Shown: positions 49,632-59,329, counted from the stretch's first letter. The stretch: DNA of 64,000 bases from Marinomonas sp. TW1 (GCF_001625355.1 NZ_JSEE01000005.1:124001-188000), one strand, 5' to 3'. A program made the numbers and translations. Notes: generated from the sequence alone by a model not told the origin.

Positions 49632-50411
49632 GTGACAGATGAACAACGATTTGGTGGCATTCGCCGCTTGTATGGCATTTTGGCTTATGAAGCGTTCCTG
49701 CGCTCGCACGTTTGTGTCATCGGGATTGGCGGCGTGGGCTCGTGGGCGGCAGAAGCGTTAGCGCGCTCCGGTATTGGTCGTATTACCTTGATCGATATGG
49801 ATGATGTGTGTGTGACCAACACCAATCGTCAAATTCATGCGTTAGAGGGCAACGTTGGTAAAGCCAAAGTGGATGCCATGCAAGAACGCATCGCCTTGAT
49901 TAACCCTGACTGTCAGGTGACTTGTGTTGAGGACTTCATTACTCCAGACAACCTTGCTGAACTGCTCTCTGAGCCGTCTGATTACATTATTGACGCCATT
50001 GACAGTCTTAAGCCAAAAGCGGCTCTGGTGGCTTGGTGTAAGCGTAACAAGCGAAAAATCATTACAGTTGGTGGTGCTGGCGGACAAATTGATCCAACAC
50101 AAATCCAAATCGCGGATTTATCACGCACCGAACAAGATCCGCTCGCGGCCAAGTTGAGAAATTATCTGCGCCGCCATTATAACTTTCCTCGTAATACCAA
50201 GCGACGCTTTGAGATTGAATGTGTTTATTCCCTTGAACAGCTAAAATACCCGCAATTGGATGGAAGCGTTTCTGAATCTCGACAAAAAGGGGATACAGAA
50301 ACCAAGATGAACTGTGATACGGGTTTTGGTGCCAGTACTGTGGTCACAGCGACCTTTGGTTTTGTGGCGGTGAGTCGAGTGCTTAAGAAACTGGCTCACA
50401 AGGTGGACTAA
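49632..50411 (+). CDS. tcdA: tRNA threonylcarbamoyladenosine dehydratase TcdA (CsdL)
   Basis: 259 residues from the GTG at 49632, with GGAG 6 bp upstream. A TTG four codons earlier is less likely. It is an E1-like ATP-dependent enzyme that cyclises t6A37 to ct6A in tRNAs reading ANN codons. The nucleotide motif is GIGGVGSWAAEALARSGIG at 31-49, then LIDMDDVCVTNTNRQIHAL and GGAGGQIDPTQIQIADL. Its E. coli genetic partners csdA and csdE lie 0.5-2.1 kb away on the other strand. Confidence 0.95.
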   Translation: MTDEQRFGGIRRLYGILAYEAFLRSHVCVIGIGGVGSWAAEALARSGIGRITLIDMDDVCVTNTNRQIHALEGNVGKAKVDAMQERIALINPDCQVTCVEDFITPDNLAELLSEPSDYIIDAIDSLKPKAALVAWCKRNKRKIITVGGAGGQIDPTQIQIADLSRTEQDPLAAKLRNYLRRHYNFPRNTKRRFEIECVYSLEQLKYPQLDGSVSESRQKGDTETKMNCDTGFGASTVVTATFGFVAVSRVLKKLAHKVD

Positions 50412-50414
50412 GTA

Positions 50415-50732
50415 ATGATACCGACCACAATGACTTTCTTTGAACGCTTTGAGGCCGATATTCTATCTGGCAAAAAGACCATTACTTTGCGTGATGACGC
50501 TGAAAAGCACTATGTTCCTGATTCTGTAGTGACTGTATCTACTTTCGAAGGTGGTCGTGAATTTTGTCGATTAAAAATAGTGTCTGTCGAGCCTGTCTTG
50601 TTTGACGCTTTAACGGATTATCATGCCGAGCAAGAAAACATGACGCTGGCTGAATTAAGGGAAGTGATTCAAAACATTTACCCAGGGATTCAACAGTTGT
50701 ATTTGATCTCTTATCAGCTGGTTTATGCATGA
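50415..50732 (+). CDS. yqfB: N4-acetylcytidine amidohydrolase YqfB (ASCH domain)
   Basis: A 105-residue ASCH-domain protein. E. coli YqfB hydrolyses N4-acetylcytidine to cytidine and acetate. The residues reported as catalytic there (Lys21, Thr24 and Glu74) fall at the same numbers here, in SGKKTITLRDD and AEQENMTLAEL. It starts 3 bp after the tcdA stop, so it is probably co-transcribed with it. Both genes touch modified RNA nucleosides. Confidence 0.9.
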   Translation: MIPTTMTFFERFEADILSGKKTITLRDDAEKHYVPDSVVTVSTFEGGREFCRLKIVSVEPVLFDALTDYHAEQENMTLAELREVIQNIYPGIQQLYLISYQLVYA

Positions 50733-50878
50733 CAAACAAACTGATTCTGCTCATCTACGACAAAGAATGTCTCGCCTGACATCTTGTATCCAATATTAAT
50801 ATCTTGCTGTCATGTGCTACTGAAAATCTTAGGTAAAACCAAGATTAATAACTTAAAGCAGGATGATAATGAATGATT

Positions 50879-51286
50879 TTAGTGAGATGTTATCCTGTCC
50901 AAAATCGCCAATACGCCATTGGTCCGTGAGCTGGTTAGATAATGAGACAAGTTGAGTTCTGCCAGTTCGGCTTTGAGATCTATTTGTTGGATATCGGCTC
51001 GTGTTTTTCCTTGTACTAAGCTCAAGATGGCAACGAGTACGCCACGCATGAGTTTGGCGTCGCTGTCGGCTTTGAAGTGGCGTTCATTGCCTTTTTCTTC
51101 AACGATTAACCAAACAGCGCTTTCGCAGCCTTTTATTTTGTTTTCTTCGATTTTTTCGTCGGCGGACAAGCGCGTTAAGGTTTTGCTTAACGTTACTAAT
51201 GCTTTGAAAGTGTCTTCTTTGCTTCGGCAAGCCTGTAGTTGGGCTTTTATGTTTACTGCCTTTTGTTGTCCTAAAGAGTCGGTCAT
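50879..51286 (-). CDS. csdE: SufE-family sulfur acceptor (CsdE-like)
   Basis: A 135-residue SufE-type protein. The persulfide-accepting cysteine is Cys54 in KIKGCESAVWLI, in the usual exposed loop. It takes sulfur from a cysteine desulfurase and passes it on. It begins 6 bp after the csdA stop, and the csdA-csdE pair sits beside tcdA, so CsdE is a better name than SufE. No other suf genes are present. Confidence 0.92.
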   Translation of the reverse strand: MTDSLGQQKAVNIKAQLQACRSKEDTFKALVTLSKTLTRLSADEKIEENKIKGCESAVWLIVEEKGNERHFKADSDAKLMRGVLVAILSLVQGKTRADIQQIDLKAELAELNLSHYLTSSRTNGVLAILDRITSH

Positions 51287-51292
51287 TGCTTG

Positions 51293-52510
51293 TTACTCGT
51301 CGTTTAATAGATCTATGGCTTCTAGAAGGACATCGCAGAAGCGATTGGCTTCTTGCATGGTGTTGTAACAGGCGAAAGAGGCTCGCAATGTTCCGGACAC
51401 TCCAAGTTGTGCCATCAAGGGTTGGGCACAGTGGCTACCTGCTCGAACAGCGATACCTTGGCTATCCAGATAGGCGTTGAGATCCAATGTATGAATATTG
51501 GGTACAGATAACGACACCAATGTGGTGTGCTGCTCAGGAGAGTATATTTCCACATTAGCGGCTTTTTGTAGGGTCACCCATACATGATTCGCAAGCTGTT
51601 GTTCCCAAGCTAGCATGCTTTGTCTGTCTTGTTGGTCGATAAAGTCGCAGGCGGTGGCCAAACCTATGGCACCTTCCATATGGGGAGTGCCCGCTTCAAG
51701 ACGATAAGGTAAGACATTGAATTCAGTGGCTTGGTAAGACACCTTAGACACCATTTCGCCGCCAGTTTGGTAAGGCATTAACACTTCTAAAGCGTGGTGT
51801 TTACCGTACAACACGCCAATACCGGTTGGGCCATACATTTTGTGGCCTGAAAACACATAGAAGTCACAATCTAACTTAGTCACATCCACTGGATAGTGTG
51901 CCACGGCTTGCGCGCCATCTACTAGGGTAAAGGCGCCATGTTGTTTGGCTTGCTGGATAAGTGTCTCAATGGGCGTGTGAACGCCAATGGCATTGGAGAC
52001 TTGTGTGACGGCAAAAATCTTAGTGCGTTCAGTAAAGTAGTGAGTCAATTCCTCTTGCCATTGAGCATCTGATGTTAAAGGCAATACGCGCAGTCGTGCG
52101 CCTGTGCGAAACGCCAGTTGCTGCCAAGGCACGAGGTTAGCGTGATGTTCTAAACTGGTGATGAGTATTTCGTCACCGGCTTGAATCAGGTGCTCTAAGC
52201 CATAGGCCACAAGATTAATGGATTCGGTGGTGCCTTTTGTCCAAATAACCTGACTTTGTTCTGGCGCATTAAGGAATTGCGCTACGCGCTGACGTGCGTT
52301 TTCAAACTGGTCCGTGGCCATATCACTCAAATAATGGGCGCCACGATGAACATTCGCATTGGCGGTTAAGTAATAGTTTTGCATGGCTTCTAACACACTT
52401 AATGGTTTTTGTGTGGTGGCCGCGTTATCCAAATAAATAAGAGGGTTGTCGTAGGCCTGTTGAGCCAAAATAGGAAACTGCGAACGAATGGAAAGAGGGT
52501 CGAATGCCAT
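51293..52510 (-). CDS. csdA: Class II cysteine desulfurase (CsdA/SufS type)
   Basis: A 405-residue PLP enzyme that takes sulfur from cysteine as an enzyme persulfide. The PLP lysine is Lys224 in FSGHKMYGPTGIGV. The active cysteine is Cys361 in the class II motif RAGSHCAQPL. HRGAHYLSD near residue 55 and SLEHHANLVPW near 119 are family-typical. Together with csdE and tcdA it forms the CSD system known from E. coli, here split onto two strands. Confidence 0.95.
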   Translation of the reverse strand: MAFDPLSIRSQFPILAQQAYDNPLIYLDNAATTQKPLSVLEAMQNYYLTANANVHRGAHYLSDMATDQFENARQRVAQFLNAPEQSQVIWTKGTTESINLVAYGLEHLIQAGDEILITSLEHHANLVPWQQLAFRTGARLRVLPLTSDAQWQEELTHYFTERTKIFAVTQVSNAIGVHTPIETLIQQAKQHGAFTLVDGAQAVAHYPVDVTKLDCDFYVFSGHKMYGPTGIGVLYGKHHALEVLMPYQTGGEMVSKVSYQATEFNVLPYRLEAGTPHMEGAIGLATACDFIDQQDRQSMLAWEQQLANHVWVTLQKAANVEIYSPEQHTTLVSLSVPNIHTLDLNAYLDSQGIAVRAGSHCAQPLMAQLGVSGTLRASFACYNTMQEANRFCDVLLEAIDLLNDE

Positions 52511-52621
52511 AACTGCCTAATATCGGTATATTCTTAGAAAACATCCGTAAAATTGTACCTTAATAGCCATAAAATTCAGGAATTAATGGCCTTTTACTTG
52601 CGTTTTTTTTAGACAGAGATA

Positions 52622-54247
52622 ATGATTGATAACAGTTATAAATTCATTGGCTTAAAAAGGTACAAAGCGGTGGCGGATTTTTTATATAAAGGTGTCGTGG
52701 ACTGGTTTTTGGAGCAAGTATCGCAAGATGCACTCAATCCTGGCGATAAAATGCCGTCACTGCGCGCTTTATCTAAGCAGCTTGGACTCAGTTTAAATAC
52801 GGTCATTCATGGTTATGAATTATTAACCAAAGACGGTTGGATCGAGTCTCGCCCTAAATCTGGCTATTTTGTCTGTCATCGAAGCGAAGTGAAACCCGCT
52901 TTGTTACTTGCTGGCGAGTCTCCACATGTCTCAACAGGACAAGACACAAAATCCGCTTGGGCATGTTTAGCTCACCACGGTGCTCTTGTGGATCAAGCCA
53001 GTGCCTATGGCCAAACCTCGTCTAAACAAGAAGACGATGCTTTGCCTGTCTTGGGCAAAGGCCATTTGTCGGTCAGGGAAGTAGTTAATGATTACTTAAA
53101 AGACATGGGCATGAAATCCAGAGCTTCCCAACTTTGGTTAGGGCGCTCCCCGCTGGCGATGTTGACCCAAAGTATTCAAACACTGACCGAGAAAGGGGAG
53201 TCGGTTTTAGTCATCACACCTTGTGATCCTAGATTGACCAGTACTCTACAAAGCTTGGGCCGTCGTGTCATTACCATCACGGCTGGTGATCGTGGCGTGG
53301 ATTTGGATTTGGCCATTCGTTGTTTGCGAGAAGAGCCGATCAAACTCATTGTTTTGCCTGGTCAGTTTGCTTTCCCTGCAGGGCAATTGATCAGCAATTT
53401 GAGCTTACGTCGTTGGTTAGCCATTATCGAAGAGACTCAATTACCGGTTATTGAATGGGACCTGTGTTCACATTTAGCTTATCGCAGCGGGCCATTACTC
53501 ACCTATAAGTCTTTAGATCAATCGGATCACATTGTGTACATTGGCGGTGTCGAGAATAAGGCCTCTGAGATGACAATGGCTTGGTGTTTACCGGGTCGTC
53601 ATCATGAAGTATTGGATGGGGCTTTCTTAGCGGCAGACATGGCCTTGAATGATGTTCAGCAGGCTTGCCTTAGTGACATGCTTAAGATCAACAGTAAAGC
53701 GTCTATTACGCGTCGAGCAAGGGACGTTTGGGCGAATGCGGAACGCATCAAAGCCTATTTAGACGAACAATTAGGAGACCAGATTAGTCTGGTCAGCGGT
53801 AAAGGTGGGATGGCGTTATGGATGCGCTTAGCAAAACCGGTCAATAAAGAGACCATGCCTGCTTTGATTGCGAGCTTTCGTCATGTCATTGTCCCTGGTG
53901 GTTTATTAAGCCCAGAGCAAGACGCAGATCACTGGCTCGCATTGAATGTGACGGTGGACGACGTCACGTCGGCTGTTAGTCTTTTAAAAGATTACTTATT
54001 GCCTGACTTGGGGATGTCGGAAGTCGCTTCTGACATCAATGTTGAAGTGACTTCCGAGCTGCCACAAGACGCTTTAACGAAACAAGAGTCATCCACAGAA
54101 GATCACGTTAACGCAACAACGGAACCGTCAGCAGATCAGCAAGAAGTTGAGACGTCCCAGGATAAGAGTCGGTCGGAAGAAGAAAGAAAAGCACCTGAAC
54201 CTCTCTATAATCCTATGTTGGATTTAATTAATCATGATTTTGGTTAA
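52622..54247 (+). CDS. MocR-like GntR/aminotransferase protein, divergent, with acidic tail
   Basis: 541 residues. The N-terminal GntR winged helix (LNPGDKMPSLRALSKQLGLS, NTVIHGYELLTKDGWIESRP) spans about 20-85. A linker follows, then an aminotransferase-I-like domain of about 330 residues (140-460). It is clearly divergent from PdxR/GabR: the PLP lysine may be kept (Lys313 in VENKASEMT), but the usual SFSK context and the D-x-Y before it are altered (VIEWDLCSHLAY). The last 70 residues are acidic and low-complexity (QESSTEDHVNATTEPSADQ), unusual for MocR. It may have lost PLP sensing. It is divergent from csdA, which it may regulate. Confidence 0.8.
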   Translation: MIDNSYKFIGLKRYKAVADFLYKGVVDWFLEQVSQDALNPGDKMPSLRALSKQLGLSLNTVIHGYELLTKDGWIESRPKSGYFVCHRSEVKPALLLAGESPHVSTGQDTKSAWACLAHHGALVDQASAYGQTSSKQEDDALPVLGKGHLSVREVVNDYLKDMGMKSRASQLWLGRSPLAMLTQSIQTLTEKGESVLVITPCDPRLTSTLQSLGRRVITITAGDRGVDLDLAIRCLREEPIKLIVLPGQFAFPAGQLISNLSLRRWLAIIEETQLPVIEWDLCSHLAYRSGPLLTYKSLDQSDHIVYIGGVENKASEMTMAWCLPGRHHEVLDGAFLAADMALNDVQQACLSDMLKINSKASITRRARDVWANAERIKAYLDEQLGDQISLVSGKGGMALWMRLAKPVNKETMPALIASFRHVIVPGGLLSPEQDADHWLALNVTVDDVTSAVSLLKDYLLPDLGMSEVASDINVEVTSELPQDALTKQESSTEDHVNATTEPSADQQEVETSQDKSRSEEERKAPEPLYNPMLDLINHDFG

Positions 54248-54260
54248 TCGCATCAATATT

Positions 54261-54283
54261 AAGGCGCTTAAAGCGCCTTTTTA
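54261..54283. terminator. Terminator between MocR-like and DsbA-family genes
   Basis: Stem AAGGCGCTT (54261-54269) with AAGCGCCTT (54271-54279), then T-run. Overlaps the stop codon of the convergent gene. Works in both directions. Confidence 0.82.
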
Positions 54284-54891
54284 ATGCTCTCAAGCATGCT
54301 CAAATGGTTTTGATAATCCAACGGAATGGAAATTAATTGATCGCCTTTTAATAAAGCTAATGAAGGGAAAGAGTTTAGATGTAAGTGCCTTGCTTGCTCT
54401 ATTTCTTCTTCCAACAAAGCTTCTTTTTCTACGTGCATCATGGCTTTCTGAAAACCTTCGGCTTTTAATCCTATGTGTTCAGCGCATTCGGTTAAGGTCT
54501 CTAGGTTAGAAGGGTTTTTAGCGTCCAAATAATAGGCATGCTGAATAGCATGATACATTTCTTCTTCCAAACCAAAATCCCGTGCCACATAGCAGGCACG
54601 ACAAGCTGGGTAAGTAGAGCGTCTTGGCTCGTTTTGTTGCCAAAAGTCAAAATTGAATTCTGTGCCGAGTTGTTGGTGAATGTTTTGCCAAGTAGCTTGT
54701 AACTTAGTACGCATGTTATTTGGCATGGGCGCATCAGAATCGACAGCTAAGCCGCCTAGCATCGGCTGTATTGATAATTTTTCCTCGTCAATGAGCCCTT
54801 GAAGTGCTTTTTGGAGCTTGCTCCAAGTGGGGCGAAACCCCCAACACCAGCTGCACATTGGGTCATAACAATAAATCAGTGTAGCGGTCAT
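54268..54891 (-). CDS. DsbA-family thioredoxin-fold protein (FrnE/2-hydroxychromene isomerase-like)
   Basis: 207 residues from the ATG at 54891, which has GAGG about 8 bp upstream. A longer frame to 54990 would add a hydrophobic stretch, but it crosses the aspC terminator and lacks a ribosome-binding site. The CxxC pair Cys13-Cys16 in CYDPMCSWCWGFRP is typical of DsbA-like oxidoreductases. A helical insertion and a cis-Pro region (NSFPSLALL) follow. No signal peptide is present, so a cytoplasmic location is likely. The substrate is unknown. Confidence 0.85.
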   Translation of the reverse strand: MTATLIYCYDPMCSWCWGFRPTWSKLQKALQGLIDEEKLSIQPMLGGLAVDSDAPMPNNMRTKLQATWQNIHQQLGTEFNFDFWQQNEPRRSTYPACRACYVARDFGLEEEMYHAIQHAYYLDAKNPSNLETLTECAEHIGLKAEGFQKAMMHVEKEALLEEEIEQARHLHLNSFPSLALLKGDQLISIPLDYQNHLSMLESIKKAL

Positions 54892-54976
54892 TTTGCTTTC
54901 CTCTATAGACGAACTGTGGTTACGCCAATAAAAAATACGGCATGACAAATTAGCAAATATGAACCAGAAGAGAAAC

Positions 54977-55013
54977 AAAAAAGCGGCCATCCGTTTTAAA
55001 CCGATGACCGCTT
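54977..55013 (-). terminator. Terminator after aspartate/aromatic aminotransferase
   Basis: 13-bp near-perfect stem at 54981-55013 (AAGCGGCCATCCG and partner). The A-run at 54977-54982 is the U-tract on the minus strand. Confidence 0.85.
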
Positions 55014-55041
55014 CTCAGACTTATTTTAGCTTCGGCCGTGT

Positions 55042-56238
55042 TTAGCCTTTGATTACTTGAGCAATGGCTTCACACAAAGGGGCCATATTATCGTGCGTCA
55101 TACCCGCTACGTTAATACGCCCAGATCCGACAATGTAAATACCGAACTCATTACGCAATTGGTTGACTTGATCTGGCGTTAATCCAGAGAAAGAGAACAT
55201 ACCTTGCTGCTGTGAGATGAAAGAAAAATCTTGTTCTACGCCTTTCGCTCTCAAGGTATTCACAAACAGGCTGCGCATTTCATGAATTCGCGTGCGCATG
55301 GTATCCAGTTCGCTCTCCCATAAAGCATACAGCTCAGCGTCGTTCAAAATTTCAGCAACCACCGCTGAACCATGAGAAGGCGGGTTCGAGTAATTGGTGC
55401 GGATACAGCGCTTGATTTGAGTGAAAGCCGATTCTGCTTGCTCACTGGTTTCACAGACAATGGTTAATGCCCCAACACGTTCATTGTATAAGCCAAAGTT
55501 CTTAGAGAAAGAACTGGCAATCATCATTTCAGGCACATGATCCAAGAAGGTTCTTAGGCCTTGAGCATCGTCGTTTAAGCTTTGTCCGAAACCTTGGTAA
55601 GCAAAATCAAACAGTGCTAAGAAACCTTGCTTACTGCAGAGCTTCGCTAACTGATACCACTGCTCTGGCGTTGGGTCGATACCGGTTGGGTTGTGACAAC
55701 AGCCGTGAAATAACACCACATCGCCTTCAGGTATTTGCGATAGGCTAGCGAGCATGGCTTCAAAGTCTAATGTTTTGCTGTCAGCGTTATAGTACGAGTA
55801 ACTGCCTACTTCTAAACCGACTGATTGGAAAACCGATTGGTGGTTTGCCCATGTTGGGTTGCTGACCCAAATAGTGGCTTCAGGAAGGTGTTTTTTAATG
55901 AATTCAGCCGCAACGCGAAGGGCGCCAGTACCACCAGGAGTATGGGCAGTCTGAGCAAGTTGCTTACTAATAATCGGGTGACCTTCACCAAACAATAAGG
56001 TTTGTACGGCACTGCGGTAGTTAGGTCTACCTTCAATGCTTAAATAGGTTTTTGATTTTTCCTGGAACAACAAACGCTCTTCCGCTTGTTTTACAGCCTT
56101 TAGAATAGGCGTGTGGCCTTGTTCATCCTTATACACACCAACACCAAGGTTAATTTTGTTTGGGTTGGGATCTTTTTTGTAAGCGTCGTTCAGACCTAAA
56201 ATTGGGTCCGCTGGAGCAGCTTGGATATGTTCAAACAT
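55042..56238 (-). CDS. Aspartate/aromatic amino acid aminotransferase
   Basis: A 398-residue class I, subgroup Ia aminotransferase. The PLP lysine is Lys246 in [15 protein letters not shown]. Asp211 ([10 protein letters not shown]) binds the pyridine nitrogen. [12 protein letters not shown] and the N-terminal [11 protein letters not shown] are typical of AspC/TyrB. It transfers amino groups between aspartate or aromatic amino acids and 2-oxoglutarate. AspC and TyrB cannot be separated by eye. Confidence 0.93.
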   Translation of the reverse strand: MFEHIQAAPADPILGLNDAYKKDPNPNKINLGVGVYKDEQGHTPILKAVKQAEERLLFQEKSKTYLSIEGRPNYRSAVQTLLFGEGHPIISKQLAQTAHTPGGTGALRVAAEFIKKHLPEATIWVSNPTWANHQSVFQSVGLEVGSYSYYNADSKTLDFEAMLASLSQIPEGDVVLFHGCCHNPTGIDPTPEQWYQLAKLCSKQGFLALFDFAYQGFGQSLNDDAQGLRTFLDHVPEMMIASSFSKNFGLYNERVGALTIVCETSEQAESAFTQIKRCIRTNYSNPPSHGSAVVAEILNDAELYALWESELDTMRTRIHEMRSLFVNTLRAKGVEQDFSFISQQQGMFSFSGLTPDQVNQLRNEFGIYIVGSGRINVAGMTHDNMAPLCEAIAQVIKG

Positions 56239-56511
56239 GTTAACTCCCCAAGAGGGTTATTTTCTTTTTTATTATGGATTAGAAGATATTAAAAATCAGA
56301 CATATGGTACTCGAAGACGTGAGTAACCGCTATAAATGAGGTCAAAAAGCAGGTGGAATTACTGTATCAAAATGTCATTTAACGTTAGAGCTTGTTTTTT
56401 TATGGTAAAGCGAGCTCTCCAAGAGCCAAGTAGGCTTGGTTAACAAGGCTTCTAGCACGCTGAGCCTAGATTAGGTTAGGGCTAGGTATGTTTGAAAAGG
56501 GGGGGATTAAT
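56239..56511. other. 273-bp gap; no gene seen
   Basis: No supported gene, clear promoter or terminator. Contains direct and inverted runs of AAGCC/GGCTT type that do not make one convincing hairpin. The aminotransferase promoter must lie here. Confidence 0.5.
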
Positions 56512-56706
56512 TTAATCGTCCCAACCATTAGATATGTCGTGATATAAGCGTTTCTGTTCTAGATGCTGTTCAATCGCACGTCTTGCTTTCAGCATTCTAG
56601 CGGCATCATCCTTTTGATTGCGCTGTTTTTTTTCATTATCCAAACTAATCGAAGCGTGTAGAATATCTGTTTTTACTTCGGTTAGTGTTTCAGACAAATT
56701 GCTCAT
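56512..56706 (-). CDS. Small PA3496-like protein
   Basis: 64 residues from the ATG at 56706, preceded by AGGGGG 5-6 bp upstream. A longer frame to 56829 has no such site. The highly charged sequence, with a C-terminal segment (RRAIEQHLEQKRLYHDIS) resembling the PA3496 family of small putative envelope-integrity proteins, is predicted to be helical with no membrane segment. Function is unknown. Confidence 0.6.
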   Translation of the reverse strand: MSNLSETLTEVKTDILHASISLDNEKKQRNQKDDAARMLKARRAIEQHLEQKRLYHDISNGWDD

Positions 56707-56998
56707 CGTAACCCCCTTTCTAGCCTTTCGATGACGTAGAAATGCACAGAGTACTGTCATCAATCGTTGAAAAAAGTCAAAATAGACAGACAACTTAGTT
56801 AAGGAAGGTGCGAATAAAGGGCAATCCACACGCCGATCCCTATGGGGGTCAGAACAGTGCGAAAATGATTGCTATCGCCAGTGGCGCTTATTTGTACCTA
56901 CCCTAAAAACGTATAAAAAACGTAAATCGTTCAAAAATCAACCTATTTTTTACACGTTTTTTATGACAAACACATTAATTTAATCACGGCGGACGGTA

Positions 56999-59212
56999 AT
57001 GGACGTTTCTTTTATCCTGGATTCATTGAATGACAAGCAACGCGAAGCGGTGGCAGCACCATTGCAAAACAGCTTGGTATTAGCTGGGGCTGGATCAGGA
57101 AAAACTCGAGTATTAGTACATCGCATCGCTTGGCTGATGCACGCTTATGAGCTGTCTCCATACAGCTTGATGGCGGTGACCTTTACCAATAAAGCGGCTC
57201 GAGAAATGCAAGGGCGGATTGAAGAGCTGGTTGGCGTACCTCCGCAAGGTATGTGGGTGGGAACCTTTCATGGACTAGCACACCGTCTATTACGCGCCCA
57301 TTGGCGTGATGCTGGATTGAAAGAAAACTTTCAGATCATGGACAGTGATGACCAACTGCGGTTGATTAAGCGCATCATGCGAGAGTTAAGCATTGATGAT
57401 ACCCGCTGGCCACCCAAACAAGTCGCCTGGTTTATTAACGGGCAAAAAGATGAAGGCCGTCGTGCTGCGCATGTGCCTGACAGTCATGACCCTTTCACAA
57501 AAGGCATGCGCGAGCTTTATTACCATTATGAAGAAGCCTGTGAACGAGGTGGATTGTTAGATTTCGGTGAATTATTACTGCGCGCCCATGAGTTGATGCT
57601 CAGTACGCCAGCATTACTACGTCACTACCAAGAGCGATTCCGCCACGTTTTAGTGGATGAGTTTCAAGATACCAACACCATTCAATACGCTTGGCTACGT
57701 GTCATGGTTGGCGATCAAGGTACGATCACGGCTGTTGGGGATGACGATCAGTCAATTTACGGTTGGCGTGGGGCGAAAATCGAAAACATTCATAACTTTA
57801 GTAAGCACTTTGACGATGTTCAGACCATTCGCTTGGAGCAGAATTACCGTTCCACTGGCCATATCTTGAACGCGGCCAACGGTTTGATTCAACATAATGA
57901 TGATCGATTAGGCAAAGAACTGTGGACCGACAGCGGTGAAGGGGAGCCCATTTCTGTCTACGCGGGTTTTAATGAACAAGATGAGGCGCGCTTCATTTTA
58001 GGCATCATTAAAGAATGGCGAGATAAGGGAACATCGCTCACTGACATGGCGATTCTATACCGTTCCAATGCTCAGTCTCGGGTGATTGAAGAATGCCTTG
58101 TTAGGGAACAGATTGCTTATCGTATTTATGGTGGACACAGATTTTACGACCGATTAGAAATAAAAAATGCCTTAGCCTATGCTCGCTTAGCACTCGATCC
58201 GAACGATGATGGTGCCATGGAGCGAGTGGTGAATGTACCGCCTCGTGGTATTGGTGAGCGCAGTATTGGTACGTTAAGAGAGATCGCGCGTGATCAAGGT
58301 TGCTCTATGTGGCAAGCTGCGCAAGAAGTGGTGCGACAGTCTCTTATGCCGGCTCGTGCTACCAATGCCATCAAAGTCTTTCTGCATCTGATCGAAGGTC
58401 TCAGTACGACGGTTCAGCAGCCTGATCTGAATTTGAATGACATTTTTGAACAGATCATCGATGAAGCAGGTTTGATTCCTTTCCATGAAAAAGAGAAAGG
58501 GGAGAAAGGCGAAGCACGTATTGAGAACTTAAAAGAGCTAGTCGGTGCCGCTGGTGGCTTTAGTTGGAACGACGAAGAGGAAGAATTTAGTTCGCCTCTG
58601 ATGGCCTTTTTAGATCAAGCGGTATTGGATGCAGGCGATCAGCAGGCGGACGAATATCAAGATGCCGTGCAACTAATGACCTTGCACTCGGCAAAAGGGT
58701 TGGAGTTTCCTCTGGTATTCTTAACGGGCGTCGAGGAAAACGTTTTCCCCAGTAAGATGTCATTTGAAGAGCCTGGTCGTTTAGAAGAAGAGCGACGCTT
58801 GTGCTACGTCGGTGTCACCCGAGCGATGGAAAAGCTATACATTACTTACGCTGAATCACGTCGTTTGTTTGGCAGTGAATCCTTTAACAGTCCTTCTCGC
58901 TTTATCAAAGAAATACCACAAGACTGTTTACAAGAGGTGCGTCTGCGTTCGCAGATCAGCCGTCCAGTGTCCTTACAGCGTCCAGACTACCAATCAGAGA
59001 AAGAAAAGCTGCAAAACAGCCGTGTCTTAAACCGTTATCAAGCACCAGAAGTGAATGTCAGCATGGGGGATCGTGTGAAACACCCCGTGTTTGGTGAAGG
59101 CTTAGTGGTGAATTATGAAGGTCAAGGGCCACAAGCTCGTGTGCAGGTTAACTTTGATGATGAAGGCAGTAAGTGGTTGGTGCTGTCTTTCGCCAAATTG
59201 GAAGTGCTTTAG
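56999..59212 (+). CDS. uvrD: DNA helicase II UvrD
   Basis: A 737-residue SF1 3'-5' helicase for nucleotide-excision and mismatch repair. Motifs in order: I AGAGSGKTRVLVHRI (29-43), Ia AVTFTNKAAREM, II LVDEFQDTN, III GDDDQSIYGWRGA, IV RLEQNYRS, V LMTLHSAKGLEFPLVF, VI CYVGVTRAMEKLYI. The C-terminal tail ends with a Tudor-like domain (GDRVKHPVFGEGLVVNYEGQ) that binds RNA polymerase in UvrD/PcrA. Length is close to E. coli UvrD (720). No LexA box is obvious upstream. Confidence 0.97.
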   Translation: MDVSFILDSLNDKQREAVAAPLQNSLVLAGAGSGKTRVLVHRIAWLMHAYELSPYSLMAVTFTNKAAREMQGRIEELVGVPPQGMWVGTFHGLAHRLLRAHWRDAGLKENFQIMDSDDQLRLIKRIMRELSIDDTRWPPKQVAWFINGQKDEGRRAAHVPDSHDPFTKGMRELYYHYEEACERGGLLDFGELLLRAHELMLSTPALLRHYQERFRHVLVDEFQDTNTIQYAWLRVMVGDQGTITAVGDDDQSIYGWRGAKIENIHNFSKHFDDVQTIRLEQNYRSTGHILNAANGLIQHNDDRLGKELWTDSGEGEPISVYAGFNEQDEARFILGIIKEWRDKGTSLTDMAILYRSNAQSRVIEECLVREQIAYRIYGGHRFYDRLEIKNALAYARLALDPNDDGAMERVVNVPPRGIGERSIGTLREIARDQGCSMWQAAQEVVRQSLMPARATNAIKVFLHLIEGLSTTVQQPDLNLNDIFEQIIDEAGLIPFHEKEKGEKGEARIENLKELVGAAGGFSWNDEEEEFSSPLMAFLDQAVLDAGDQQADEYQDAVQLMTLHSAKGLEFPLVFLTGVEENVFPSKMSFEEPGRLEEERRLCYVGVTRAMEKLYITYAESRRLFGSESFNSPSRFIKEIPQDCLQEVRLRSQISRPVSLQRPDYQSEKEKLQNSRVLNRYQAPEVNVSMGDRVKHPVFGEGLVVNYEGQGPQARVQVNFDDEGSKWLVLSFAKLEVL

Positions 59213-59226
59213 GTTTTAAGTATTCG

Positions 59227-59262
59227 AGAGATCACTTACATAGATTGTAGGTGATCTCTTTT
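59227..59262 (+). terminator. Terminator after uvrD
   Basis: 14-bp stem with one G-U (59227-59240 with 59246-59259), loop TAGAT and a short T-run. Confidence 0.8.
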
Positions 59263-59329
59263 GCTTGCGCCTGTCTCCCCTCGGGAGCAACGCGTCAGCA
59301 CAAATTAGGTAGACATGAAGAGATTAAAC

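Noticed and set aside
49511-49678. Longer start for the TrmB-like regulator
   Set aside because: It would overlap the tcdA start and lacks family similarity.
54892-54990. Hydrophobic N-terminal extension of the DsbA-family protein as a signal peptide
   Set aside because: It overlaps the aminotransferase terminator and has no ribosome-binding site, whereas ATG 54891 has a good one.
56839-56998. LexA box upstream of uvrD
   Set aside because: No CTGT-N8-ACAG match found, only repeated ACGT/AAAA tracts.
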